From: Enterobacter genomosp. O
Lineage (GTDB): Bacteria; Pseudomonadota; Gammaproteobacteria; Enterobacterales; Enterobacteriaceae
Reading direction: 5' to 3'
Assembly (NCBI RefSeq): GCF_001022965.1
Contig: NZ_LECZ01000022.1
Span: forward strand, 297,195-361,194
Length of the DNA: 64,000 nucleotides
Position numbers and translations under genes: made by a program. Below, piece by piece: positions 27,778-38,190 of the stretch. How positions within the stretch are numbered: the stretch's first letter is position 1; each line of letters begins with the position of its first letter. The notes beneath the pieces were generated by a model. The model was not told where the DNA came from. It did not search any database and saw only the letters and a program-made list of their open reading frames with translations.

Positions 27778-28278
27778 TTACCGCAGAATAAATTCGTTAA
27801 TAAGGACGTCGGTGACGCGAATGGACTGGTCAAATGCCAGCGGCTTATCCAGCTCGTTCTGAATATTGGTTATCAGGCGGCGCTTTCCCTCGTCGGTAGC
27901 TAAATCTTCATAGGTCTGATGGGTGAGCAACATAAATAAGCGGCTGCGATATTCCGGTAAATATTTTTCCAGAACGGCAAGCGATTTCTGCTCTGCCACC
28001 CGAATAGACAAGCCCAGATATAATACTCGATCGGATTCATTCGCCGTCGGCTTCAGGCTCACGGTAAACGTATTCATCGAAGCGTAAAGCGGCTCGACTT
28101 GCGCAGGCGCTGTTTTCGCTTCCCCTTCTGCAATCTCTTCTGCCGGTTTGGCGAATTTCATTTCCCAGAACAGGTAGCCGGAAAACCCGCACGCCGCAAC
28201 GGCAGTCAAAAACATGAACGTCATCAAAAGCGAGCGAGCCCCTCCGCCGCCGGCGACCTTTTTATTTTTATTACTCAT
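27778..28278 (-). CDS. fliL: Flagellar basal-body associated protein FliL
   Basis: Single-pass membrane protein around the stator and basal body that supports motor torque. 166 residues. A Lys/Gly-rich start is followed by one transmembrane helix (about 16-36) and a periplasmic domain with LYLGLSIRVAEQKSLAVLEK and the family end RVTDVLINEFILR. First gene of fliLMNOPQR; the 129-bp gap from fliK is long enough for an internal promoter. Confidence 0.94.
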   Translation of the reverse strand: MSNKNKKVAGGGGARSLLMTFMFLTAVAACGFSGYLFWEMKFAKPAEEIAEGEAKTAPAQVEPLYASMNTFTVSLKPTANESDRVLYLGLSIRVAEQKSLAVLEKYLPEYRSRLFMLLTHQTYEDLATDEGKRRLITNIQNELDKPLAFDQSIRVTDVLINEFILR

Positions 28279-28407
28279 TGAACGTACACCTGGTAAATAA
28301 GGGAAGGCAGCGTACTACCCTCGAGTCAATATGGCGGACATTGTAGTCCATTTAATCATCCTGATAATCAGGCGATAAAATTTCATTCCTGAAGCTAATT
28401 CAGGACT
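28279..28407 (-). promoter_or_regulatory. Gap between fliK and fliL, likely start of the fliL operon
   Basis: AT-rich 129 bp in an otherwise tightly packed gene string. It holds a 13-bp palindrome, CCTGATTATCAGG on the minus strand (28360-28372), and a short inverted repeat CCTGAA...TTCAGG near the fliK stop. In enterics a class 2 promoter lies here. The exact site is not readable. Confidence 0.4.
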
Positions 28408-29442
28408 TCAGGCAAAGGTATTAATTCCGTATATATTTCCGGGGGTGGTGGTTAATAACGTCGGCACACTCTCCTCTTCCACCTTTAGCGATTCCGCTTC
28501 CTGTTCGGCCTGTTCCTGGCCCGATGCGTTTTCACCCTGCTCACCGGCGGTAAACGGCTGGCCGTCGGCGCTGACGTTCGCCTGGCCGAGCTGAATACCC
28601 GATTCCGCCATCGCGGCACGCAGCTGCGGCATCGCCTGCTCCATGGCGTGACGAATATGGGCATGCTCGCTGACGATGTGGATCTGCGCCTGATCCTGCT
28701 GCATGCGCAGGGAGATCTGCAGCGAACCCAGCTCTTCCGGGTGCAGGCGGATCTCCGCGCTGTGCAGGCCGTTACGGCTAAAAATGGCGATATGCTGGCC
28801 GACCGACTGCTTCCACTCCGGCGTTTGTGGCGGATGGTTGACGGTAACCACCTGCTGCGGGGCATGCGCGACGCTACTGCGCACGGCGGCGGGCAGCGCT
28901 ACGGCGCCTGCCGTTGAGGTGGTAACCACTTCCGGCGCGGCGACGGATTCACTCGCGACCGGTGCAGGCTGCGCCAGCAGAGGTGAAGCGATTGCCGGTG
29001 ACGTTTTCTCCGCCACGCTCAGCGCCGACGACGCTTTACCGTCCTGCGCGAGCGGCTTTTCGCGCACGGCAGGCTTGTCGGGCGCCGTCTCTGCCCCCGT
29101 TACGCTGCGGGTAACCAGCTGCTGGAGCTGCCACTGCGGGCTTTCTTCTCCTTCACCTTCGGTGATAGCAACGCCGGTCAGCGCCTCCGCCAGCCCCGGC
29201 GGGGCCATCAGCAGCGTCTCATCGCTGTCGCTATCGGCCCCAGCTTCAACCTCCGTGAGCTGCCCCGGCAGCATACCGGCGGGCAGCATCGCTTCCGGCA
29301 GCGGCTGCGGATCCAGACCGGTAAACAGCTGCGCCAGCTTACCCTCCAGCGCCGGGGCAAAATCCTCGTCGGAGAGCAGCCCCATCTTCGGTTTGCCCTG
29401 CGCTCCGCCACCCAGTAACAGGGCGGCAATATCAATGTTCAT
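28408..29442 (-). CDS. fliK: Hook-length control protein FliK
   Basis: Secreted ruler that stops hook growth and switches export specificity by acting on FlhB. 344 residues, slightly shorter than E. coli FliK (about 375). The N-terminal two thirds are Ala/Pro/Glu-rich and low-complexity. The C-terminal domain carries the conserved core ENGLHSAEIRLHPEELGSL-type motif (here NGLHSAEIRLHPEELGSLQI), then SEHAHIRHAMEQAMPQLRAA. The start overlaps the fliJ stop by 4 bp. Confidence 0.94.
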   Translation of the reverse strand: MNIDIAALLLGGGAQGKPKMGLLSDEDFAPALEGKLAQLFTGLDPQPLPEAMLPAGMLPGQLTEVEAGADSDSDETLLMAPPGLAEALTGVAITEGEGEESPQWQLQQLVTRSVTGAETAPDKPAVREKPLAQDGKASSALSVAEKTSPAIASPLLAQPAPVASESVAAPEVVTTSTAGAVALPAAVRSSVAHAPQQVVTVNHPPQTPEWKQSVGQHIAIFSRNGLHSAEIRLHPEELGSLQISLRMQQDQAQIHIVSEHAHIRHAMEQAMPQLRAAMAESGIQLGQANVSADGQPFTAGEQGENASGQEQAEQEAESLKVEEESVPTLLTTTPGNIYGINTFA

Positions 29443-29888
29443 AGCCTTTCTCTCTTTTGTCCGGCACGCTGAGCAAATTCATCCATCAGCTTTTGTTCAT
29501 GTCGGCTCTGAACCAACGCCTGCGCCGTCGCCCGGCGTTCAATCAGGGTTTCAAACGCATTCAGGCGCTGCTTGTTCTGCACCCAGTTCTGTTTCACTTT
29601 GTCGACCGCCTGTTCACAGGCGCTGACGTGTCCTTCCTGCTGCTTCACCACCTGCTTCAGTGACAAAATAAACGACTGGTGATTGACCAGATCCGCCACC
29701 GACATTCCGTCGCCCATCATTCCCTGGCGCAGGGACTGCTGGTACTCCTGCTCGTAGTGCTGCAGCTGTTCGCACTGGGTCATGGCCTGCTGAAGCTGCT
29801 GCTGTGCGCCGCCCAGCGCGCGGGTAGTTTCCGTCAGCGTCTCCTGCGCCTTGTCGCGCAGCAGAACCATGGGGTTATGTGCTTTCAT
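29439..29888 (-). CDS. fliJ: Flagellar export chaperone-escort protein FliJ
   Basis: Coiled-coil stalk of the export ATPase, similar in shape to the gamma subunit of F1. 149 residues, almost wholly helical and rich in Gln, Glu, Lys and Arg (LGGAQQQLQQAMTQCEQLQH; LNAFETLIERRATAQALVQS). It lies 12 bp after fliI and overlaps fliK by 4 bp. Confidence 0.93.
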   Translation of the reverse strand: MKAHNPMVLLRDKAQETLTETTRALGGAQQQLQQAMTQCEQLQHYEQEYQQSLRQGMMGDGMSVADLVNHQSFILSLKQVVKQQEGHVSACEQAVDKVKQNWVQNKQRLNAFETLIERRATAQALVQSRHEQKLMDEFAQRAGQKRERL

Positions 29889-29900
29889 CGCACCTCCGGC

Positions 29901-31265
29901 TTAGTCTTTAATATCCGGGAAAAGCCCGGACAGGGCGCGAACGGCGTCGTCATAGCCGCTGCGCTCGTGGATCGCCTGGTGAAGGAACGCCTCCAGCGAC
30001 GGATATTTTTCGATTGCCCGATCCAGCATCGCGTCGCTGCCCTTCACGTACGCCCCCACGCTAACCAGATCGCGGTTGCGCTGATACGCGGAAAGGAGCT
30101 GTTTGAAACGCTGCACCCGGCGGTACTGGGCGTGCGGGATCAGCTCGGTCATGGCGCGGCTGATCGAAGCTTCAATGTCGATAGCCGGATAGTGCCCCGC
30201 CTCGGCAAGGCGACGCGACAGCACGATGTGGCCGTCGAGGATCGCCCGCGCGGAGTCGGCAATCGGATCCTGCTGGTCGTCCCCTTCCGTCAGGACGGTA
30301 TAAAACGCGGTGATGGAGCCGCCGCCCTTCACGCCGTTCCCGGTACGCTCGACCAGCGCAGGCAGCCGGGCAAAGACTGACGGCGGGTAGCCTTTGGTGG
30401 CGGGCGGTTCGCCAATGGCCAGCGCCACTTCTCGCTGCGCCATGGCGTAGCGCGTCAGGGAGTCCATGATCAGCAGCACGTTGAGGCCGCGCTCGCGAAA
30501 ATCTTCCGCGATGCGCGTCGCGTAAACGGCCCCCTGCATACGCAAAATAGGCGAAACGTCTGCCGGGGCGGCAATAACCACCGCCCGCGCCAGCCCCTGC
30601 TCGCCAAGGATGTTCTCAATAAAGTCTTTTACCTCGCGGCCGCGCTCGCCGATCAGCCCCACCACAATCACGTCCGCGGTGGTAAAGCGGGCCATCATGC
30701 CGAGCAGCACGCTTTTCCCGACGCCGGAGCCGGCGAACAGGCCCATACGCTGCCCGCGCCCCACCGTCAGCAGACCGTTGATGGCGCGCACGCCGACGTC
30801 GAGCACGGTTTTGATCGGGTCGCGGTGCAGCGGGTTAAGCGTTGGCGTGAACAATCCGGCGGCCGGTTTGCCCGGCGCGGGACGGCCATCCAATGGACGG
30901 CCCTGCGCATCCAGCACGCGGCCCAGCAGATGCGGGCCAACGGGCAGTTGTTTACCGGCGTGGCAGTCGCCCTGCAGCGCGTAAATGCGCGCCCCCGGCA
31001 GAATGCCGTCGACGTGCTCCAGCGGCATCAGGAACAGCGTCTGACCGTTGAAGCCGACCACTTCGCTTTCGACCGGGATAATGCCCTGCTCCGTCTGGCG
31101 CTCAACGATGCACAGCGCGCCGATGGGCAGCTTCAGGCCGACGGCCTCCATCACCAGCCCGGTGGCGCGCGTCAGCTTGCCGTACTGGCGAAAATCAGGC
31201 ACCTGCGTAAGTTTTTCCTCGACCCGGTCGAGGGCAGAGAGCCACGTTTTTAGCTGCTGGCTCAT
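29901..31265 (-). CDS. fliI: Flagellum-specific export ATPase FliI
   Basis: Hexameric cytoplasmic ATPase of the flagellar type III system, related to the F1 beta subunit. 454 residues. Walker A GSGVGKS is at 179-185 and Walker [21 protein letters not shown] follows. The motif [20 protein letters not shown] is typical of FliI. It overlaps the fliH stop by 4 bp. Confidence 0.97.
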   Translation of the reverse strand: MSQQLKTWLSALDRVEEKLTQVPDFRQYGKLTRATGLVMEAVGLKLPIGALCIVERQTEQGIIPVESEVVGFNGQTLFLMPLEHVDGILPGARIYALQGDCHAGKQLPVGPHLLGRVLDAQGRPLDGRPAPGKPAAGLFTPTLNPLHRDPIKTVLDVGVRAINGLLTVGRGQRMGLFAGSGVGKSVLLGMMARFTTADVIVVGLIGERGREVKDFIENILGEQGLARAVVIAAPADVSPILRMQGAVYATRIAEDFRERGLNVLLIMDSLTRYAMAQREVALAIGEPPATKGYPPSVFARLPALVERTGNGVKGGGSITAFYTVLTEGDDQQDPIADSARAILDGHIVLSRRLAEAGHYPAIDIEASISRAMTELIPHAQYRRVQRFKQLLSAYQRNRDLVSVGAYVKGSDAMLDRAIEKYPSLEAFLHQAIHERSGYDDAVRALSGLFPDIKD

Positions 31266-31966
31266 TGCGAGAGCTCCTCGCGCGCCAGCTGGCAGAGCAC
31301 CTGCCAGCGGGTTTCCATGCTGGCATCGACCTCCACGTCTGGGGAGAACACCCGGCAGCCCCCGGCGGCCAGGCTGGTGTCGCGGTGCAGCTCCCAGCCC
31401 ATCGCGGCAAGCGTTTCACCCAGCGCCGCCTGCACCGAAGCAAACGCCTCCTGGCTGACATACAACTGAATGGTGCCGTGCAGCAGCGCGTCCTGCTGCA
31501 TCAGGCTGCGGATCTGCGTAAGCAACGCCTGGTTATCCGCCACGCGGGTCGAACCATAGAGCTGATGCACTGCCGTCAGCGAAAGCTGCACCAGACGAGC
31601 CGGAACCAGCCCTTCGAGGTTTTCCAGCGCCAGCTTAAAGTTGCTGACCCATACTTCTGCTTCGCGCAGCAGCGCCTGCTGCTCCACGCGCGCCTGCTCG
31701 ACGCCCTGGGCGAACCCGGCGTCACGTCCCTCTTTCAGCCCCGCCTCATAGCCTTGTTTGCGGCCCTCTTCCTGGCCCTGCTGCTGTCCCTGGGCAAACC
31801 CCTGCTGCTCCGCCTGCTTGCGCAGACGCGCCAGCTCGGCTTTCAGCTGCGCTTCGGACTGAGCGTTGTCCATCGTCGGCAGCGGGGTGTCTATCGGTTC
31901 GCCCAACAGGTTTTCCGGCTGCCAGGCGCGCCACCCGGCCGCGTTATGTTCATCAAACGTAGGCAT
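31262..31966 (-). CDS. fliH: Flagellar export ATPase regulator FliH
   Basis: Peripheral stalk-like dimer that binds FliI and tethers it to FliN. 234 residues from the ATG at 31966 ([20 protein letters not shown]), chosen because GGAGG stands eight bases upstream. An in-frame ATG at 31981 has no such site. Residues about 65-100 hold a Gly/Gln/Glu repeat stretch ([20 protein letters not shown]), the GxxxG-type helix of FliH. The C-terminal domain contacts FliI. It starts inside the end of fliG. Confidence 0.94.
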   Translation of the reverse strand: MPTFDEHNAAGWRAWQPENLLGEPIDTPLPTMDNAQSEAQLKAELARLRKQAEQQGFAQGQQQGQEEGRKQGYEAGLKEGRDAGFAQGVEQARVEQQALLREAEVWVSNFKLALENLEGLVPARLVQLSLTAVHQLYGSTRVADNQALLTQIRSLMQQDALLHGTIQLYVSQEAFASVQAALGETLAAMGWELHRDTSLAAGGCRVFSPDVEVDASMETRWQVLCQLAREELSQ

Positions 31967-32939
31967 CGTCGCTGCCTCCAATCAGGATTTCGCCAGATTC
32001 GGCCAGGCGACGCACCACGTTGAGGATGGTCTTCTGTTCGGCTTCGACCTGCGACAGGCGCACCGGACCACGGGAGGCCAGATCGTCGGTCATCAGCTCT
32101 GCCTGACGACGGGACATGTTGCGGAAGAACTTCATGCGCAGCGGCTCGTCGGCCCCTTTCAGGGCGATGATCAGCGTTTCGCTCTCGATCTCCTGCAGCA
32201 GACGCTGGATGCTTCTGTCTTCCACTTCCACCAGGTTTTCGAACAGGAACATCTCGTCGATAATTTTCTGCGCCAGCTCGCCGTCGAACTCACGTACCGC
32301 CTCGATGGCCGACTCTTCCTGGTGAGATTTCATCAGGTTAAGGATCTCGGCCGCAGGGCGGACGCCGCCCATCTTGCTGCGCTTGAGGTTCTGACCGTGC
32401 AGCAGGTTATTCAGCACTTCCGTCAGCTCCTGCAGCGCGGCTGGCTGTACGCCGCCAAAGGTGGCGATACGCAGCATGATGTCGTTACGTTCGCGATCGT
32501 CGAATTTACCCAGCACGTCCGCCGCCTGGTTACGCTTAAGATGTACCAGGATGGTGGCGATGATCTGCGGATGCTCTTCGCGGATAAGATCAAACACCGC
32601 CTGCGGATCCATGAAGTTGAGCGTTTCAATACCGTTGGTACCCTGATGGGTATCCAGCAGATCTTCCAGCAGCGACGAGGCGCGCTCTTCGCCCAGCGCC
32701 TTGACCAGCACGCTGCGCAGATAATCGTTGGTGTTAAGGCTGAGCGCGGCATATTCGCTGGAGTCTTTCTTAAACTCCTCCAGCACCATCGCCATCTGGT
32801 CGTGGGTAAAGCCCGCCATGTTGACCATCGAGGCACTGATCTGTTTCACCTCGTGGGCGTTAAGGTGTTTGAACACCTCTGCCGCCAGGACATCTCCCAG
32901 CGTCAGCATGACAATGGCGCTTTTTTCTGAGGCATTCAT
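31953..32939 (-). CDS. fliG: Flagellar motor switch protein FliG
   Basis: C-ring protein that contacts the stator and produces torque. 328 residues. The middle domain has the EHPQ motif ([20 protein letters not shown]). The C-terminal torque helix [20 protein letters not shown] runs into [20 protein letters not shown], carrying the conserved charged residues. Its ATG overlaps the fliF stop by one base. Confidence 0.97.
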   Translation of the reverse strand: MNASEKSAIVMLTLGDVLAAEVFKHLNAHEVKQISASMVNMAGFTHDQMAMVLEEFKKDSSEYAALSLNTNDYLRSVLVKALGEERASSLLEDLLDTHQGTNGIETLNFMDPQAVFDLIREEHPQIIATILVHLKRNQAADVLGKFDDRERNDIMLRIATFGGVQPAALQELTEVLNNLLHGQNLKRSKMGGVRPAAEILNLMKSHQEESAIEAVREFDGELAQKIIDEMFLFENLVEVEDRSIQRLLQEIESETLIIALKGADEPLRMKFFRNMSRRQAELMTDDLASRGPVRLSQVEAEQKTILNVVRRLAESGEILIGGSDDAYV

Positions 32940-34618
32940 TATTTCGGCTCCTTACTCATCCACTGGCGGATCACGAGGGCGATAACGCGCGGTTCCTGCT
33001 CTGCAAGCTCACGCAGCTGTTGACCATTGATTTCCGTGTCCACACGCTGCTGGGCGCGGTCGTGGTTGTTTTTCTCTGCGGCACGTTTTTTCGCTGCAAT
33101 CGCTTCCTCCCGCGCCTCTTTCTCCATCTCCAGACGACGGATAGTGGTCTCCTGGTGGCGGTTCCAGGCTGGCTGCACCAGCTTGCGCCACATGACCCAG
33201 GCGATAATCGCAATCACCAGGTAGCGGGCGATAGCCATCAGCAGCGCGTAGAAACGGTCCTGCTCCCAGAATGGCGGCACCGGCGTTTCCACCACGCCGT
33301 TAAACGCGGCGTTAAGAATATTGACGCTGTCACCGCGCGCGGCGTTATAGCCGATGGCCTCTTTGACCAGCGCGTTGATGCGGGTCAGCTCGGCCTCGTT
33401 AATGGGTCCCGGCTTGCCCTCTTCCCCCTGCGGCAGGTGGTTAATCACCACCGCGACCGACAGTCTCTGGATACGTCCGGCATTGGATTTGGTGTGGATC
33501 AGGGTGCGATCCACCTCAAAGTTGGTAGTCTCATCGCTGCGGTTGTTGTACGGCTGTGCAGGCTCACGGTTCGCACTGTTGCCGGTGGTTTTCTCTTTTT
33601 TGTCATCTACCGGGGTATTAAGCGGCTGGGTCAGCGGTGCGGTGGCCGGTGCGGGTGGCGTATTGCTTAACGCTCCCGGCACGCCGCCCGCGCCACGTCG
33701 ATTACCCTGCTCTGAGAGGCTCGCCTGACGGCTGCGGATCGCCATTTTTTCAGGATCGCTGTTCGGCTGATACTGCTCCTGGGTCTGCTCCTGCTCGGTG
33801 AAGTCAATCTGCGCCGTCACCTGGGCGCGGATGTTTTCATCGCCCACCAGCGGGGCCAGAATGCGCTGAATACGCTGCTGGTAGTCGCTCTCGATTTCAT
33901 TGGTGTACTTCAGGTGCGCCGTCTGCAAGCCGCGCAGGCCGCTCTGGGTCAGCAGGTTGCCGCGCTGGTCGACAATGGTAACGCTCTCTGCCGCGAGCCC
34001 GGTCACCGCGCTGGAGATAAGATGGGTGATGGCCACCACCTGGCTGTCGTCAAGGGTGCGGCCCTGCAGCAGGTTAACGGTGACGGACGCGGTCGGCTTT
34101 TTCTGCTCGCGGACAAACATCGACGGTTTCGGCGTGGCCAGATGCACGCGCGCGCTCTGGATCGGCCCAAGATTTTCAATGGTGCGCGCCAGCTCGCCCT
34201 CCAGGGCACGCTGGTAGTTCACCTGCTCGGTAAACTGGCTGACGCCAAACTTCTCCTGATCGAGCAGTTCAAAACCCACGCCTCCGCCTTTCGGCAGCCC
34301 CTGCTGGGCCAGCTTCATGCGCACCTCGTGCACCTGCGAGGCTGGCACCATGATGACGCCGCCCGGCGTGTCGATGCGATAAGGCACGTTGAGCTGCGAC
34401 AGTTGCGCAACAATCGCGCCGCCCTCTTCATCACTGATATTGCTGAACAGCACCCGGTAATCCGGCTCCTTTGCCCAGAACATTAACGCGATGACGACGG
34501 AAAGCGCCGCCGCGCCGCAAATCACCAGCAAAAGCTTTGGGCTGCTGCGAAGTGAGGACAGTATTGATTTAATTCGCTCTGCCGGGTTGTTGGTTAAATC
34601 ATTTTGTGTGGCACTCAT
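32939..34618 (-). CDS. fliF: Flagellar MS-ring protein FliF
   Basis: Base ring of the flagellum in the inner membrane and housing for the export gate. 559 residues from the ATG at 34618 ([20 protein letters not shown]), with AGGA eight bases before. An in-frame start at 34651 would add 11 residues. TM1 about 32-52, the ring-building motifs ([20 protein letters not shown]) in the periplasm, TM2 about 455-475, and a charged C-terminal tail that binds FliG. First gene of fliFGHIJK, divergent from fliE. Confidence 0.96.
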   Translation of the reverse strand: MSATQNDLTNNPAERIKSILSSLRSSPKLLLVICGAAALSVVIALMFWAKEPDYRVLFSNISDEEGGAIVAQLSQLNVPYRIDTPGGVIMVPASQVHEVRMKLAQQGLPKGGGVGFELLDQEKFGVSQFTEQVNYQRALEGELARTIENLGPIQSARVHLATPKPSMFVREQKKPTASVTVNLLQGRTLDDSQVVAITHLISSAVTGLAAESVTIVDQRGNLLTQSGLRGLQTAHLKYTNEIESDYQQRIQRILAPLVGDENIRAQVTAQIDFTEQEQTQEQYQPNSDPEKMAIRSRQASLSEQGNRRGAGGVPGALSNTPPAPATAPLTQPLNTPVDDKKEKTTGNSANREPAQPYNNRSDETTNFEVDRTLIHTKSNAGRIQRLSVAVVINHLPQGEEGKPGPINEAELTRINALVKEAIGYNAARGDSVNILNAAFNGVVETPVPPFWEQDRFYALLMAIARYLVIAIIAWVMWRKLVQPAWNRHQETTIRRLEMEKEAREEAIAAKKRAAEKNNHDRAQQRVDTEINGQQLRELAEQEPRVIALVIRQWMSKEPK

Positions 34619-34881
34619 GCCGTATTCCTGTATGAAATAGCACGCATTCACGATGCGCGTCAGCTCACGAAATTCGCGAGAGTGATGTCGACGATTTCAA
34701 CAATATAAGAATTTTTCAGGCGGGCATTATCGTCTGAAAGGCGTTTTTTTTAAGGATAAATAAGCTCAAAGTTCTGTCGGCTTATTGGATTTTCTGAGGT
34801 TTTTATTCGCGTGGTAAGCTGTCGACGTTTAAAAGATGTGCAACACACAGCAGTTTTTATTTCATTTACCAGGAATTGAAC
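34619..34881. promoter_or_regulatory. Divergent fliF/fliE control region
   Basis: 263 bp expected to carry the FlhDC-dependent promoters for fliF and fliE. It contains a stem-loop, TTCAGGCG / CGTCTGAA with an 8-nt loop (34715-34738), followed five bases later by eight T residues on the plus strand. Depending on where fliE transcription begins, this could be an attenuator or an insulator. Confidence 0.45.
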
Positions 34882-35205
34882 ATGTCAGCAACATTAATGC
34901 ATGGCGTACTCGATCAAATTCAGCGTCAGGCGCAGCTGGTCGGCGGGTCAACGACTCGTCTCCAGACCTCGCGCGGTGAAACGCCCTCTTTTTCTGACGT
35001 TTTATTTAACAGCATTAACGAAATAAATAAAACGCAGGTCGACGCGAAGAGCAAAACACAGCAGTGGATGTCTGGAAGCCAGGATATTGCCCTGAATGAC
35101 GTGATGCTGGCGATGCAGAAGTCTTCTATTTCATTCAGCTTTGGTATGCAGGCGCGAAATAAAATGATCGGCGCGTATCAGGAAATAATGAATACACCGG
35201 TTTAA
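34882..35205 (+). CDS. fliE: Basal-body MS ring-rod junction protein FliE
   Basis: Small adaptor joining the MS ring to the rod, and the first substrate of the export system. 107 residues from the ATG at 34882, with AGGA eight bases upstream; a TTG two codons earlier is less likely. The C-terminal half (GSQDIALNDVMLAMQKSSIS, then QARNKMIGAYQEIMNTPV) is the family signature. It leads the fliE-cheRBYZ-flhBAE run, with cheR only 16 bp on. Confidence 0.95.
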   Translation: MSATLMHGVLDQIQRQAQLVGGSTTRLQTSRGETPSFSDVLFNSINEINKTQVDAKSKTQQWMSGSQDIALNDVMLAMQKSSISFSFGMQARNKMIGAYQEIMNTPV

Positions 35206-35221
35206 GGTCTGCTCCTATTCT

Positions 35222-36076
35222 ATGAGTGAAATTATCAGCACGTCTGCACGCTTATCCCTAAATACGCTTTCTCTGACCGACAGCGAATTACAGCGTGTAG
35301 GGAAATTAATCTATAAGCGCGCCGGCATTGTCGTCAACGCGCAAAAAAGAGAGATGATTTTTAATCGCCTCTCCCGTCGCGTGCGCACGCTGGGGCTTGC
35401 CACGTTCAGCGAGTATATCGGCCTTCTTGAGTCGCACTCTGAGCACCCGGAATGGCAGAACTTTATTAACGCGCTAACGACCAATCTGACCTCCTTTTTC
35501 CGCGAGGCGTATCACTTCCCGATCCTCGCGGAGCATGCGCGCCAGCGGGCGTCGGGCTATCGCGTCTGGTGCACCGCGGCATCAACGGGCGAAGAGCCCT
35601 GCTCTATCGCCATGACGCTGCACGAGCAGCTGGGCGCGTCGGTGGCCGGGCCGCGCATCTGGGCGTCGGATATCGACACAGAGGTGCTGGCAAAAGCGGA
35701 AGCAGGCGTTTACCGGCTGAGCGATCTGGACGCGCTGACCCTGGCGCAAAAGCGTCACTTCTTTCTGCGCGGCACCGGCGACAACAGCGAGTGGGTAAAA
35801 GCCAGACGGGAACTGCTGTGCGCCATTCACTATCAGCAGCTCAATCTGCTGGATGAGAAGTGGTCCGTACCGGGGCCGTTTGACGCCATTTTCTGCCGCA
35901 ACGTGATGATTTATTTCGACGCGCCGACCCAGCAGCGCCTGCTGCAGCGCTTTGCGCGCCTGCTTAAGCCGGGCGGCCTGCTGTTTGTGGGCCATTCGGA
36001 ACACTTTAACCACGCCCATATTCCGCTGCGCCTGCGCGGGCAATCGGTGTATGAACTGACGGAGGCCACACGGTGA
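35222..36076 (+). CDS. cheR: Chemotaxis protein methyltransferase CheR
   Basis: Methylates glutamates of chemoreceptors using S-adenosylmethionine. 284 residues. A helical N-terminal domain ([20 protein letters not shown]) is followed by the SAM domain with [20 protein letters not shown] and the late motif [20 protein letters not shown]. The inserted beta subdomain that binds the WETF tail should be present. The stop overlaps the cheB GTG (GTGA). Confidence 0.95.
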   Translation: MSEIISTSARLSLNTLSLTDSELQRVGKLIYKRAGIVVNAQKREMIFNRLSRRVRTLGLATFSEYIGLLESHSEHPEWQNFINALTTNLTSFFREAYHFPILAEHARQRASGYRVWCTAASTGEEPCSIAMTLHEQLGASVAGPRIWASDIDTEVLAKAEAGVYRLSDLDALTLAQKRHFFLRGTGDNSEWVKARRELLCAIHYQQLNLLDEKWSVPGPFDAIFCRNVMIYFDAPTQQRLLQRFARLLKPGGLLFVGHSEHFNHAHIPLRLRGQSVYELTEATR

Positions 36077-37152
36077 AGGCGATTCGTGTGCTGGCGGTCG
36101 ATGATTCTGCCCTGATGCGCAACATGCTCAGCGCGGTGGTCAATCAGCAGCCTGATATGGAAATGGTCGGTACGGCGCCGGACGCGCTTATCGCGCGCGA
36201 GCTGATTAAACAGATCAACCCGGACGTGCTGACCCTGGATATCGACATGCCGCGGATGGACGGGCTGGAGTTTCTCTCCCGCCTGATGCGCCTGCGCCCG
36301 ATGCCGGTCATCATGATCTCCTCCCTGACCACCCGCGGCTCGAAAGCCACCATGACCGCGCTGGAGCACGGCGCGGTCGATTTTCTGCCCAAGCCGGAAC
36401 TGCGTGGGGCAGAGAATATCGACAGCTGGAGCCAGATGGTGGTGGAGAAGATCCGCGTCGCCGCGCGGGCAAAGCTGGCGCAGCACAGTCCCGTTACCCG
36501 CCCGGTCCTTGCCGGTATTCCCGTGCGTCAGCAGAGCATCATCGCCATTGGCGCGTCAACGGGCGGAACGGAGGCGCTGCGTCGGGTATTGATGCCATTA
36601 CCGGTCAGTACGCCGGGGATTGTCATCGCTCAGCACATGCCTGCCGGTTTCACCCGCTCTTTCGCCCAGCGTCTCGACTCGCTGTGCCAGATTACCGTGC
36701 GTGAGGCGCAGGATGGCGAGCCGGTGCGCCCGGGTTGCGCCCTGATAGCGCCGGGTGACAGCCATATGGAGATCGTCAGCCAGGACAACGGCTACCGGGT
36801 CAGGCTCAGCGATGCCCCACCGGTGAATCGCCATCGGCCTTCCGTGGACGTGCTGTTTGACTCCGTGGCGCGTCAGGCCAGCAAACACGCCAGCGCCGCC
36901 CTGTTGACCGGCATGGGCGCGGACGGTGCGCGCGGCCTGCTGCATCTGCGCCAGACGGGCGCTTTTACCCTCGCGCAGAGCGAAGCCACCTGCGTGGTGT
37001 TCGGGATGCCCCGCGAGGCCATTGCCCTGGGCGCGGCGCGAAAAGTTGTCGACCTTGACGACATTAGCCAGTGCCTGCTCGACAGTTTTCACGCTAAACA
37101 CTCTTCAAAAACCGACTCACGACGTTCAGGAGATACCCCACATGTCGGATAA
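36073..37152 (+). CDS. cheB: Chemotaxis response regulator methylesterase CheB
   Basis: Demethylates and deamidates chemoreceptors; activated by phosphorylation from CheA. 359 residues from a GTG start coupled to the cheR stop. The receiver domain (1-125) has Asp56 in [15 protein letters not shown]. The esterase domain has the triad Ser162 ([13 protein letters not shown]), His188 ([13 protein letters not shown]) and Asp284 ([13 protein letters not shown]), numbered two less than E. coli. The end overlaps the start of cheY by 11 bp. Confidence 0.96.
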   Translation: MKAIRVLAVDDSALMRNMLSAVVNQQPDMEMVGTAPDALIARELIKQINPDVLTLDIDMPRMDGLEFLSRLMRLRPMPVIMISSLTTRGSKATMTALEHGAVDFLPKPELRGAENIDSWSQMVVEKIRVAARAKLAQHSPVTRPVLAGIPVRQQSIIAIGASTGGTEALRRVLMPLPVSTPGIVIAQHMPAGFTRSFAQRLDSLCQITVREAQDGEPVRPGCALIAPGDSHMEIVSQDNGYRVRLSDAPPVNRHRPSVDVLFDSVARQASKHASAALLTGMGADGARGLLHLRQTGAFTLAQSEATCVVFGMPREAIALGAARKVVDLDDISQCLLDSFHAKHSSKTDSRRSGDTPHVG

Positions 37153-37528
37153 AAATTTGCGTTTTCTGGTGGTCGACGACTTCGCCACCATGCGACGCAT
37201 CGTACGCAACCTGCTGCAGGATCTGGGTTACAAGCACATTGACGAGGCCGAAGACGGCCAGGACGCGCTTAACAAACTGCGCGCCGGTGGCTTCGATTTC
37301 GTCGTCAGCGACTGGAATATGCCAAATGTCGACGGGCTGGAGCTGCTGAAAACCATCCGCAGCGATGCGGCGATGTCCAGACTGCCGGTCCTGATGGTGA
37401 CCGCAGAAGCGAAGAAAGAGAACATCATCGCCGCTGCTCAGGCGGGTGCGAATGGTTACATCGTTAAGCCGTTCACCGCTGCCACGCTGGAAGAAAAGCT
37501 CGGCAAAATCTTTGAAAAACTCGGGTAA
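37142..37528 (+). CDS. cheY: Chemotaxis response regulator CheY
   Basis: Phospho-CheY binds FliM and reverses motor rotation. 128 residues, nearly identical in layout to E. coli CheY: Asp12-Asp13 ([11 protein letters not shown]), phosphorylation site Asp57 ([15 protein letters not shown]), Thr in [14 protein letters not shown] and Lys in [14 protein letters not shown] took the ATG at 37142, within the end of cheB, since MSDKNLRFL is the conserved start. Confidence 0.97.
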   Translation: MSDKNLRFLVVDDFATMRRIVRNLLQDLGYKHIDEAEDGQDALNKLRAGGFDFVVSDWNMPNVDGLELLKTIRSDAAMSRLPVLMVTAEAKKENIIAAAQAGANGYIVKPFTAATLEEKLGKIFEKLG

Positions 37529-37533
37529 CCCCT

Positions 37534-38172
37534 ATGAACACCCCGTTAAACATGCAGGCGGATAACGCCACAGAGATTTTCGTTCGCATCGGCCAGCTGA
37601 CCCGTCTGCTGCGCGACAGCATGGCCAACCTCGGTCTGGAACAGGCCATCATGGAGGTGGCAGACGCCTTTCCGAACACCCGTGACCGCCTGAACTACGT
37701 GGTCGGCAAGACCTCTCAGGCCGCCGACCGCGCGCTGACCAGCGTTGAAGTGGCGCGCCCCTTACAGGAAGGGCTGAGCGATAACGCCACCGCGCTGAGC
37801 ACGCGCTGGGATGCCTGGTTTGAAAACCCGCAGCCGCTGGACGAGGCCCGCGAGCTAGTCAAAGCCACCCGCGCCTTCCTGCACGACGTGCCGGAGAAGA
37901 CCCAGCAGACCAACCGCCAGCTGACCGAAATCATGATGGCGCAGGACTTTCAGGATCTCACCGGTCAGGTGCTGCAAAGCCTGATGCACGTCATTGAGAC
38001 CGTCGAGAAAGAGCTTATCAGCGTGCTGGTGGAAAACATGAGCGAGCGCGATGTGATTGCCGAAACGGGCGACGCGCACCTGAAAAATGGTCCGCAAATC
38101 GATACCCGCGCCGAGGGGATCGTCGCCTCTCAGGAGCAGGTTGACGATCTGCTGGAGTCTCTCGGCTTCTAA
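37534..38172 (+). CDS. cheZ: CheY-phosphate phosphatase CheZ
   Basis: Ends the chemotaxis signal by dephosphorylating CheY. 212 residues, a long helical hairpin. The active-site segment is MAQDFQDLTGQVLQSLMHVI, with Asp141 and Gln145 corresponding to Asp143 and Gln147 of E. coli. The C-terminal CheY-binding helix is QEQVDDLLESLGF. It follows cheY by 5 bp. Confidence 0.96.
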   Translation: MNTPLNMQADNATEIFVRIGQLTRLLRDSMANLGLEQAIMEVADAFPNTRDRLNYVVGKTSQAADRALTSVEVARPLQEGLSDNATALSTRWDAWFENPQPLDEARELVKATRAFLHDVPEKTQQTNRQLTEIMMAQDFQDLTGQVLQSLMHVIETVEKELISVLVENMSERDVIAETGDAHLKNGPQIDTRAEGIVASQEQVDDLLESLGF

Positions 38173-38190
38173 TCCCGCCGGGCGAAGGGT

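Noticed and set aside
31866..32930. Long plus-strand frame (354 codons) opposite fliG
   Set aside because: Antisense shadow of a conserved gene; similar shadows of 300-380 codons occur opposite flgI, iucD and the chemoreceptor at 20693 and are equally unsupported.
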